From positions 992,001 to 1,056,000 of the forward strand of contig CM066301.1 in the NCBI GenBank assembly GCA_033807695.1: 64,000 bases of DNA, in the 5' to 3' direction. The notes under the pieces were generated by a model. That model did not search any database. It saw only the letters and a list, made by a program, of their open reading frames with translations, and had not been told where the DNA came from. Position 1 is the first letter of the stretch. Every line of letters begins with the position of its first letter. This DNA comes from Daedaleopsis sinensis (taxonomy: Eukaryota; Basidiomycota; Agaricomycetes; Polyporales; Polyporaceae). Below, piece after piece: positions 35,681-44,360 of the stretch. Both the position numbers and the translations under genes were made by a program.

Positions 35681-37003
35681 TCACCACATTCCAAACAGCA
35701 TCATCATCTTCTCCGGCGACGCCCCAATGAATAGCTTCGCAAGCGTAGCGTCAAGGCCCTTGTGAATGTCGGGCTTGTACTCGTCCCAGTTCGAGAAGAA
35801 CGGCTTCCACGACCAGCTACCTTGGGCATGAGTGAATCGCCCAGGGACAGTAACGAGGGGATTGCCCCCGTCCGGATGATGCAGCGGAAAACAAGCATTG
35901 ATGCTTCCCGTGTAGAATACGACGATATCAGAGAGCAGCGCCGCCTTCATGAGTCGGTCATCGCACGTAACCTCCGCGCGGAACTGCCCGAAGAAGCGCA
36001 TTTGGCTGTTGTCGACGCCCTCGACGAGGAATCTCACCGGAAGGACGCCCGCAAACGTCTTGTCCGACGCGCACGTCTCTGCCACCCTCTGGCGGTCGGG
36101 CGCCATGGCCGCCCAGTCCGCGGCAGCCGGCGGGTAGGCCCTGAAGATGTCGTCGAGGGCGACGAACTGGTGCTTCTTGAGCTTGAAGGTCCGGGACGGA
36201 TTCCGGTGCGCCCCGAGGGAGGTGTTCGACTCGAGGTGGAACTGCAAGAGCTTCTGCGGCCGCTGCGACCACTTGATGCCCCCTGCCTGCAGCACGCGTG
36301 CCCGCGCGATGTTCTGGAAGGCGACGATGTGTGCCAGGATGAATTCGCAAAGGGAGTCTGCGAACGTTTGGAGCGAGGTAAAGCCTGCGGATCGGGCCTC
36401 TTCATGGTCTGCTGCCGAGGCCTCGTCGGCTATCTCCTGGCATTGGGCCCTGCGTGTAAGAGAGTGAGACCGTGACTAGGGGTGGATGTCACCGGGGGCG
36501 TGGTTTGATGTAACGAGTCGTTACACTGTGATTACAATCCAAATATGACTTTCCTTTGTCAATGTGTTACATCCTGGATACATCGTGGTTACATGCGACA
36601 TCTGAAATGTATCCAGGATGTAACACAAAAACACGGGATCATTTTGAATGTTTCTAGCATGTTGCACAGCGACAAACGAGAGAGACATGTGGATTTTGAC
36701 CATGATATGACCACGATGTAAGTGCTCGTCACATCGCTCAATGCCCCCGGTGTGTGGATGTGAGGTGGATTTGAGCACTGACTTGTGATCCTTCCAGGCC
36801 TCCCTCTGACACTGTGTACTGCAGTAGTATGCCTGCAAGCATCCCGTACATCTTCTCAGCTGACGAGTTGAGGGGGCCGAGTCGTCGTTCGACACGTTGC
36901 CTGGGCTATAGCGACAATGATGACAGCGTCGAAGGGGAACATTTCCGACTATGATGTCTTCAAACGACGGAAGATGCGGTGAGATGGGCCGGGTAGTAGA
37001 CAT
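35681..37003 (-). CDS. MYND zinc-finger protein
   Basis: Two exons, 37003-36783 and 36449-35681, total 990 nt (329 aa). Exon 1 encodes the MYND finger: RRCHHCRYSPGNVS, then RRCTGCLQAYYCSTQCQREA, then WKDHK. The last Cys comes from exon 2 (AQCQEI), completing the C-x2-C ... H-x3-C pattern. The rest is a helical segment (ADSLCEFILAHIVAFQNIAR) and a globular domain with VLPVRFLVEGVDNSQMRFFG and NACFPLHHPDGGNPLVTVPG. MYND fingers bind proline-rich peptides; this architecture is common and expanded in Agaricomycetes, with no assigned function. The start is the first true ATG. The 333 nt intron carries a perfect hairpin. Confidence 0.82.
36563..36627 (-). ncRNA. Perfect hairpin in the MYND gene intron
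   Basis: Arms 36563-36583 and 36607-36627 are exact reverse complements over 21 bp (core GTTACATCCTGGATACAT), with a 23 nt loop. The hairpin lies inside the 333 nt intron of the MYND gene. A smaller palindrome, GTAACGAGTCGTTAC, occurs at about 36,512 in the same intron. Confidence 0.5.
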
Positions 37004-37348
37004 TCTGTGCAACCCCGCAAGATAGGGAGTTAGAGTGGTTTAAAGCTGGAGGTTGACGTTCTGGCGGTAGCTCAGGCGATTATGATTTGATATAACGCGT
37101 CGCGAGAGCACGTGATCGTGTCAGAACTCCGACCACAGCCACGGAGTCTAGGCGCCTATTGTCAATTCCAAATATTAAAGTTCCGAGTCCTTCAACGATT
37201 CATATGTCCTTTGGACTCAGGTAGTCGGTAAGAACTTCATGTGCTTCGCGCGTGAATCGCAGAATTTGACCCATAGCGGCATACAGAGAATTTGCATACA
37301 CGAGCTTCAAGCCCACTGTTACACAGGTGTCGAGCCACGGTGATCACG

Positions 37349-39016
37349 ATGATATCCGACTCGGAACGGGCTTGCTTCGATAGCACGCTCGTCTCAAGCC
37401 TTCCCATGGAAGACCAGGTTCTTCTGCACAGTCTCTCCTACAGTGAAGCTTACCCTTGGCTTTTGACACGGATCGAGAAATACAAGCAGCACATCGCCAC
37501 CCTCAGTTCCCTATACAACACCCGTGCAACCATTCACTCCCTCCCTCCTGAAATACTCGTGGAGATTTTCAACAAAAACTCCTCTCGTCTTGGCATCCGC
37601 CTCTCACACGTCTGTCGCTATCGGCGCTCCGTGCTTAACAGCCTCACACCCCGTTTCTGGGCCGATGCCCTGGCAGAAGAAAACATTTACTCGTGGAGCG
37701 CTGCCGACGCCAAATTCTTCCGCCTTGCACTGTTGCGATCTGGTACACTCCCGCTTCAGATCCGGGCACACTCCCACTTTCTCGACGTATGGCCCATCGT
37801 CTCTCCCCAAAGCGCTCGTCTCACGTCGTTGACACTATATGGCCGTAGTGACGCTCAGTTCGCCGCTCTTCGAGATGCGCTCTCATCAGGCTTGCCTAGC
37901 CTCCGTATCTTGCGGGCTAGATGCCTCTACAGTGATCTAGATCCAATGTACTCTCTCAACCTTGACTCCGACGCCCTCCCGTGCCTACGCGAACTAGAGC
38001 TCGCGGGAAGTCTATTCCAGGCGATGTCAACTGTACAATCGCTTGAACACCTCACTGTAAATGGCAGTCCCAAGAACGGCGCCGAACCAGCGCGCTATGG
38101 CGCCAGTCTCCTGGCAGCATTGAGGAGATGCATCTCCTTACGATCTCTATCAATCAAAAATCCGGGATCATGGGACCCTGACGAAGAGTTTGATGCCGAT
38201 GCATGGAGTTGCGTCGACCTTTCTTCTTTGCGCTCTTTCATGGCATCATCACGCAGTGCTCTTTTCATGCGGAGGCTGCTTTCCAACCTCTCTTTCCCTT
38301 TATCTACCTCCGTCGAGCTCACGGTCAACCCCTACGCCAATGATACCCTCGGAGATGCTATGCCTTCAAGGTGGATGCAGCGATTCGAGAAGGGACCACC
38401 ACTCGATCGCCTACACCTCAAGTTCCCAGCCCGCCGTGGCCATACGGTCATTAGGGCGTTCTCTGGACGCGAGCAGCGGCTATTACTGGCAGATATTAAA
38501 CATCGGCTCCAGGATATCCTCGGACCGTTTCAGAGTATAAACATCCCCATCTGTACACTCACGGTCCACGTCTCCGAGGCGGTCTATCATTGGCCGGACG
38601 ATCGATGGATGCGCGTCTTGGCTCGCCATTTTCCTCCCATCCGCCGACTCGAGCTACTCCCCCGGACCCTCGGAGACGTGAAGTCCGAGTTTGCCACGAC
38701 CTTCCTTCAAACCTGCGGGGATCATGATCCTAATACTGGACAGTCGAGCGGTCTTACACTCGCCTGGGTCTTCAACCTTCGTAGCCGCAGGAGGAAGGAC
38801 GAGGACGCAGCACGAGAGGTCGACCTCCTGCTCTCAGCGTTGAAAAAGTCGCGTCGGTGCGCCCGGCTGGAGCTCTACTCAGTGCTGTCCTGCGACTACA
38901 GGTCGTGGCACCGCAGCCTCGCCGATATCCCTTCGAATGCCGCTAGGACGAGGAGGCTTGTCGCCCCGGTCCTTATGCAACTTTATGAGCTAGTGGACGA
39001 GCTAGTGGTTTGGTAG
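37349..39016 (+). CDS. F-box protein
   Basis: A single-exon gene of 555 codons. After a short helical lead (RIEKYKQHIATLSSLYNTRA) comes the F-box, IHSLPPEILVEIFNKNSSRL ... LSHVCRYRRSVLNSLTPRFW. Leucine-rich segments follow (SARLTSLTLYGRSDAQFAAL, LPCLRELELAGSLFQAM, CISLRSLSIKN, IRRLELLPRTLG). This is the usual plan of the expanded Agaricomycete F-box family, in which the F-box binds Skp1 in an SCF ubiquitin ligase and the repeats recognise a target. The target is unknown. The start is the first ATG; the in-frame codon at 37292 is TTG. No introns, unlike its neighbours. Confidence 0.85.
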   Translation: MISDSERACFDSTLVSSLPMEDQVLLHSLSYSEAYPWLLTRIEKYKQHIATLSSLYNTRATIHSLPPEILVEIFNKNSSRLGIRLSHVCRYRRSVLNSLTPRFWADALAEENIYSWSAADAKFFRLALLRSGTLPLQIRAHSHFLDVWPIVSPQSARLTSLTLYGRSDAQFAALRDALSSGLPSLRILRARCLYSDLDPMYSLNLDSDALPCLRELELAGSLFQAMSTVQSLEHLTVNGSPKNGAEPARYGASLLAALRRCISLRSLSIKNPGSWDPDEEFDADAWSCVDLSSLRSFMASSRSALFMRRLLSNLSFPLSTSVELTVNPYANDTLGDAMPSRWMQRFEKGPPLDRLHLKFPARRGHTVIRAFSGREQRLLLADIKHRLQDILGPFQSINIPICTLTVHVSEAVYHWPDDRWMRVLARHFPPIRRLELLPRTLGDVKSEFATTFLQTCGDHDPNTGQSSGLTLAWVFNLRSRRRKDEDAAREVDLLLSALKKSRRCARLELYSVLSCDYRSWHRSLADIPSNAARTRRLVAPVLMQLYELVDELVVW

Positions 39017-40704
39017 GGTGGTACGTGCTATATCTGTTTTGTTCGTCAGGAAACCGTGTTGCTAATACCGATCTGAGGGCGTTAGTATATCTGCCCGTCC
39101 GGTGTCGCAACCCAGCACCGAATCAAAACAAGTACTACAGTTTTCGCCATCTCAAATTGGGTCTTGTGTACATGATGCGGTATTCGACGAGTAGCTTGAA
39201 TTTCAGCAGTATTTTCCGCGCAAGCTGCGACACATGCCCAACGTGCTTCTATCAATAGGCATAGAAAGAATAGAACACACAGCATAGATTATCGCACGCA
39301 TACTACGCATACACATCAATTCCTCGACCACCGGAATCCCCGAAACTTCATGTTCAACATGCTCACACACCTGCCAGTCGCGAGAAGACTCGGAGATCTT
39401 CTCATCGTGTGGCTGCAAGTCGAGAAGGGATGTCCGGGGTCACGAAGAAGGGAATAAGAATATGTCATATCTGACTTGGTGGACGGTCGAGTGGGAAGCT
39501 TCAATATTGGCGTACGTCAGAACCGTATCCATCGATTCGATTATCGGGCGGCGAAGTACCTTGAATAGGCCTGAGCGGCCTGTTCAATCAGAAATAATTA
39601 GTTGAGAGAAGACTGTTGCGACCAGGAACGTACTAACCGCAACCGATGACTACGTGGAGTCTTGGCATTCGAAGATTTACGTCTCTCTAGTATGGCCGCA
39701 TGAATTAAGTAGGCCTAGAAGAAGTACCAGTCGCCGAGACGACCAGCCACCGGATTAGGACGAGTGCCTCGACATCTCACAACAGCGCAGAGCCTGTGAA
39801 CGGCGAGAACGCGATCGTGAGCGCATTTCGCTCACCCTATAAGAACACCTGGCATGTGTTCGACTCGGGCCTCGGAGGACACGCAGGCTCGTCCAGTCTA
39901 CGCCGAGGAACGAGCGAGTCAGCAACCTCCGTGAGAGCGAGCCTCTCCACGCACCTGCCCCGCACCCATCACACGACCGCCGGCTTCTCCGCAAGGGACA
40001 AGGGGTGTCCGCAAGGCCCATCTTCTCTGTGCAGGAAAGGTCGAGAAGGCTCGCGAGGAGAAGCACGTTGTACAGTGCGAATCCGGGGGAACGTACGTAC
40101 TCACGACATAAGTCCGCGTCCTCCAGGCCACAGATTATCTCGATTCGCCACATTCGATCGCACTCATGGCTCCGGAGATGAACGTGGAAGCTGCCCCGTT
40201 CCGGACGGACGACGGACGTGTGTGTGAGGGCGAGGAGCACGAGGGAGCACACGGTGCTGTCCGATGGAAAGAATTCCGTTGAAGATCACTCAGCGAGGCT
40301 CCGCTGGGTCATAGGCCTTGTCGCGGGGCGCAGCTGAGATCTGTGATGCATATAGTTCATCAGTTCTCCGCAATTTACTACGGCACTTGATAGACGTGCT
40401 CGGGCACACATGTATCATTTTAGCAGAGTTCAGGCTCGGACAACTTTACCGTAACACAAGACAAAGGCCGAAAAATCCCTAGTCATGCCTAGCCCTCTTG
40501 GCAGACGGTTATATGTCAAATACATCCATACGACTGAGCTTACACATGCCAAGCATCGAGAGAAGAGATCAAACGTAACTACGGGTATGCATAGGGGTTG
40601 TCAGTGAATGTGATAGAGACACATGACGGGCACAACTCACAGCGGCTGTATGTACGAGATATGCCGACACCAAGCTTTGCACCGAAAAAAGCACAAGGGA
40701 GGTA
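39017..40704. other. 1.7 kb without a recognisable gene
   Basis: Short frames only, the longest at 39755-40252 (-), without a domain or family resemblance. Confidence 0.5.
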
Positions 40705-41449
40705 CTATCGTAGCAGATGAACGAACTTCCACAAATCATGAGGCGACAGGCCAGATCTGAAGTAATCCGGGTGTTTCTCCATATAAGTCTTCATCGTGTC
40801 CCAAGTCGAGCCAACAACAGGAGTTCGCTTCCAAGTCTTCTTCCGCCGTACATAGAATCCCACTGCAGGCTCAGGGGCCTGGGGAGCGGGGTCATCGCAA
40901 TAGTAGCAGTGCCCGAGGGAGATGGCTGCGATACACATGTTGATGAGGTCCCAGCACGCATCACGCTGGGTCTCGCTGAACGCGGAGTCGTCCAAACGTC
41001 GTCGCTTCGAGAGACTAAAGTCGCGATGCAACACGTTCCCGGTCCCGCAGACGACGTATGAGAGGTCGATGACTCCGAGATTCCCTGGTGTTTCTTTGCG
41101 GCGGGTCTCCAGCTCCTCGTCATCCCAAGCGTGTGAGAGGAAGACCTCCTCGTCGGGGAGGGCAGTGGCGACAGACGAGACCGTGAACGCTTTTGCGGGG
41201 TTGTCGTCGGGCGCATTTCGACGAGGTTGGAGGTAGAACACAACAGAACGTTCCGTCGCGAGGATATGGTGGACGCCGCCGTCAATAGCGACGATAGCAT
41301 GTACCATGGCGTCTGTAGCATTTTCGTGGATGTCGGACCACATTTTCAACGCATTCCCCACGGAGATGCCGGTGGAGTACCCGAAAGCGGGGTCACCCAG
41401 GAGGTACTTTTCGAAACCATCCGATTTAAGGTCTTCCGCCGTGCGACAC

Positions 41450-41603
41450 TGTCGAAATAGACCGAGCTCTGAAGGAAGCGAAGGGAGTGAATTAAAAGGG
41501 GTAGTGAGAGAAAATACACGGCGGTCGATGTAACGCATACAGGACGTTTTACGTAATCTACTCGGGGATGTCCGAAATGTACGAAGCGTCTACACTAACA
41601 ACA
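41450..41603 (-). repeat. 3' LTR of the Copia element
   Basis: 154 bp, the same sequence as the other LTR. It contains an ATG at 41538 that is in frame with the downstream host exon. A moderately purine-rich stretch (AGCGAGTGGGCG) adjoins it as a possible polypurine tract. Confidence 0.93.
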
Positions 41604-41719
41604 CGCCCACTCGCTGAGATACAGTATCGCGAAGTCAATACAAAACACGCCCACTGAAGTGAGGACACCATATAGTAGAGAGTCCGTCACGGGTCAAACA
41701 CAGAACACACCAATATGCC

Positions 41720-41881
41720 GCTACTCCGGCAGAGAACCGACCCTCCAGGCATCCAAGCCCATACTTGCCGCATTCCTCCGGTCTCCCGGCCAATTTTGCT
41801 GCTACTCCGGCAGAGAGCTGACCCTCCGAGCATCCATACTCGTACTTGTCACGCTCCTCCGGTCTCCCAGCGTGCACACAC
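41720..41881 (-). repeat. Two 81-bp tandem units inside the Copia element
   Basis: Two tandem units starting GCTACTCCGGCAGAGA at 41720 and 41801. In the minus-strand frame each encodes a similar 27-residue peptide containing AGRPEE and SAGVAA. It lies between gag and the 3' LTR. Confidence 0.75.
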
Positions 41882-41957
41882 AGCATGAAAGCAAGGTAGG
41901 GGGGGGGTCCTTGATGACGGAAGAGGGAATGAAGAAAAGTTTCTGCGGGTACCGCAC

Positions 41958-42809
41958 CTAGAAGAGCCGGATGACCTCTGGTTCGAGATAGTCAGGGAAG
42001 GACATCTGCGCTACATGGGCTGTGATGGGGGCAGCCTTCAAGCCTGACTCCGAAGCAGCCGATGGTGTGACCGGAGAGGGAGCTGGGCAGTAGCGTGCAA
42101 TGTGGCCAACACCTTGGCAGCGATCGCAGATGGGAGGGGGACGGGAGGAAGCAGGTGTGGAGGACGATACCTGGTTGTCATGTGTAGGGGTACGACGATT
42201 CCGGGTGCGAGCAACGAAGGCAGACTGTGTGCCGGGGTCCTTGTTGATCTGCTCCTCAGCCTCGATGAGTGATGCCTTGATGCCGCTGACAGTGAGTTTG
42301 TCTTGCTGCATGAGGGTGGTTGCAACGGAGGAGTAGGTGGGGTGGAGGCAGAATATGAGAACATCGGTGATGTCTTCTTCGGATAAGGTGACACCGATGC
42401 TTTTGAGGCGGGAAACGAGTGTAGTGATGCCAGAGACGTACTCGATGATGGGACGGGTAGTGTCATGGGCGTACGAGAAGAGAGTGCGCTTCAGGTTGAT
42501 GCGGTTGGCGCGACTGTTTCGCTCATACGTGTCGGAGAGCGCCTTCCAGGCAGCAGGACCGGTGGTGCAATCACGGATGAGATCCACCTGGGTTTGTTCC
42601 ACCGCCAGACCAATCGCCGTTAACCCATCCTCCGACTTCTCATCCCACTTCTCAGCCTCCTCCTTCGAGTCCGGGCGAGAGATCGTACCACTGACGACTG
42701 TCCAGCAATGGGCTCGATGGAGAATCATCTCCATGTTGTACTTCCAGTCATGGTAGTTTTCGCCATTGAGTTTTGAGGTGGAGGCGATGAGGGAGTTGAT
42801 GTTGGACAT
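41958..42809 (-). CDS. gag: Copia-type Gag polyprotein
   Basis: 283 aa, single exon. The N-terminus KLNGENYHDWKYNMEMIL is the usual Copia Gag opening. It continues ALSDTYERNSRANRINLKR, TLFSYAHDTTRPIIEYVSGI and VTLSEEDITDVLIFCLHPTY. It ends with a zinc knuckle CDRCQGVGHIARYC (C-x2-C-x4-H-x4-C). Gag forms the particle that packages the element RNA. The frame is undamaged, consistent with recent activity, but no pol follows in the remaining 350 bp before the 3' LTR. Confidence 0.93.
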   Translation of the reverse strand: MSNINSLIASTSKLNGENYHDWKYNMEMILHRAHCWTVVSGTISRPDSKEEAEKWDEKSEDGLTAIGLAVEQTQVDLIRDCTTGPAAWKALSDTYERNSRANRINLKRTLFSYAHDTTRPIIEYVSGITTLVSRLKSIGVTLSEEDITDVLIFCLHPTYSSVATTLMQQDKLTVSGIKASLIEAEEQINKDPGTQSAFVARTRNRRTPTHDNQVSSSTPASSRPPPICDRCQGVGHIARYCPAPSPVTPSAASESGLKAAPITAHVAQMSFPDYLEPEVIRLF

Positions 42810-42900
42810 CGTTGAGATCGGAAAGCAGGATAAAAGGGAAGGGACAGTTGGCGGGAGAGCACAGACAGTGAAGTAAAAAACAAGCAGTGGGTCTAGGCGA

Positions 42901-42917
42901 GAGCAGGGCTCATAACC
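42901..42917 (-). other. Primer-binding site (half initiator tRNA-Met)
   Basis: The plus strand reads GAGCAGGGCTCATAACC directly next to the 5' LTR. GCAGGGCTCATAACC equals the anticodon stem-loop of yeast-type initiator tRNA-Met as I know it, with CAU as the anticodon. The element's minus-strand sequence is complementary to it. Priming from a tRNA-iMet half is known for Copia and some related elements. Confidence 0.8.
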
Positions 42918-43071
42918 TGTCGAAATAGACCGAGCTCTGAAGGAAGCGAAGGGAGTGAATTAAAAGGGGTAGTGAGAGAAAATACACGGCGGTCGATGTA
43001 ACGCATACAGGACGTTTTACGTAATCTACTCGGGGATGTCCGAAATGTACGAAGCGTCTACACTAACAACA
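42918..43071 (-). repeat. 5' LTR of the Copia element
   Basis: 154 bp, the same sequence as 41450-41603. In element orientation it starts TGTTGTTAGTG and ends TATTTCGACA. Confidence 0.93.
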
Positions 43072-43428
43072 GACACATCGTCCTGGCAGGCACAGTGGCT
43101 CGTAAGTGCGTCGTCTCGGGCTTGGCTTTCGTAGAGCAAGTCAAGACGTACTTGTGTGAACTCCACGCTGACTTTTGACATTCCTTGCTGCAGTATTTAA
43201 CCAAGGAGCAGCGACCACATCTTTTCAAGGGAGAATTAAGTTCTGACGCCGGTTTCTGGCATGACGCACAGCTGTCCGGGTCGGGAGGCACAGTAGTGGA
43301 ACCAACCAAGTAACCCTTGGTAACTTCCATTCCGTGGGCGAAGATCGCAAGGATAGGTAGACGGGGTACTACGAAGCAGAGTTCCGACGAAGTATCAAGG
43401 TGATCCAACGAGTGGCTCCGGAGCCTAT

Positions 43429-43438
43429 CAGCATTCCG
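43429..43438 (+). repeat. Left terminal inverted repeat, Plavaka copy A
   Basis: CAGCATTCCG; the inverse of 52005-52014 and identical to 57623-57632. Confidence 0.75.
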
Positions 43439-43458
43439 TCCCCTGGGTCGAAAGTATG

Positions 43459-43680
43459 TCAAGTAGGTAGAGTACTTGTACTTCGCTCAAGTACAATTGC
43501 TTACACAAGCTAGGTCTCTTTCGTGTGCCAAGTCGAGCGACTTGTTCAAGGGGCTCAAGTAGCTATACAAGTCTATCAAGCAGTCAGGCAAGTCAGCAGT
43601 AAATTAGGGATAGGTACGTCACTGTATGCCCACTTGAGCGTGCACTTGGGAGTGTACTTAGGCATCTACTTAGCACACAC
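43459..43680. repeat. Left subterminal CAAGT/ACTTG array
   Basis: More than a dozen CAAGT or ACTTG words in both orientations in about 220 bp (for example AGTACTTGTACTTCGCTCAAG). Subterminal motifs of this kind bind transposase in CACTA elements; that role is inferred here. Confidence 0.65.
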
Positions 43681-44360
43681 CGTGACAAATGTTTCGGCCT
43701 CGGTCACAAACATATATTGGACCGTGTTTTATCACAGAACAACTTCAAGAGCAAGCGTATGAAAGGTCTCAGTATGTAATGTAGTATAGTACCGAGACCT
43801 GTGAGGGAACGAGCATTAGAACAGAGACATCAAAGCACGCGCGGCGGTGAGCGTACCTCATAGGATAATCAGAGTAAGTGGGCGCGCAGGGGAACGAGTG
43901 TGTGGCGGTACGTAGGCGAGGCCCTGAGGGCGCAATCATTAGCACAGATGATCGTCGATGACTCATGTCTAAACGTAGGGACACACCTCGTCTTCGAGTT
44001 GGATGCCCAAAACAACATTTGACAGCGGCGAGGAACAATGACGGATTTTGAAAGAGCGTAACGTAGATGCGAGTTGGGCGCGGCGTGATACTGGAAGTAT
44101 AATTAGATAATTGAATCACATCTGCGTAGTTTATACCCTTACCTGAGAGGTAAGTAAACGAGCGTGGAGGATGAGGCGAGAAGGGGCGAGTTGGGCACCA
44201 TGAACGGGCTCTAGACGGGGACTCGGAGTTGAATGATACTAGTTCTATGAACGCCGCCGTGTCAGCCGGGTACTATCCCTAGTGGTGACAAACGAGAGGG
44301 TCAGCAAGTGAGCTGTCAGTCGCTGAGATCACATAGTACGTACATGGATGACAGTCACGG

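Larger units (their letters stand above)
41450..43071 (-). mobile_element. Non-autonomous Copia-type LTR retrotransposon (gag only)
   Basis: A 1,622 bp element read on the minus strand. It has two LTRs of 154 bp that look identical, ends TG...CA, and an exact 5 bp target duplication GACAC at 41445-41449 and 43072-43076. The primer-binding site touches the 5' LTR. The body encodes only a Copia-type Gag; there is no protease, integrase or reverse transcriptase, so it must be moved by enzymes from another element. Identical LTRs imply a recent insertion. Confidence 0.93.
40705..43330 (-). pseudogene. MYND zinc-finger gene split by a Copia element
   Basis: The host gene starts at ATG 43330. Exon 1 (43330-43152) encodes SCASCQKPASELNSP and KRCGRCSLVKYCSKECQKS up to AWSSHK. 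A 69 nt intron follows (43151-43083). Exon 2 begins at 43082 and after 11 nt, right at the last MYND cysteine codon (HKTMC), is interrupted by the retroelement. The rest resumes at 41444 as RTAEDLKSDGFEKYLLGD and runs to the stop at 40705. Host pieces sum to 930 nt (309 codons plus stop), so the pre-insertion gene was intact. As it stands, reading from exon 1 stops a few codons into the LTR. The C-terminal domain (KMWSDIHENATDAMVHAIVA, VCGTGNVLHRDFSL) is otherwise undamaged. Confidence 0.88.

Noticed and set aside
40705..41538. An ordinary standalone gene of 277 codons
   Set aside because: Its first 30 codons are LTR sequence, and the rest is the second exon of the interrupted MYND gene.
43058..43462. 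MYND gene starting at the ATG at 43462
   Set aside because: That codon is inside the Plavaka element. The host gene starts at ATG 43330, where conservation begins.
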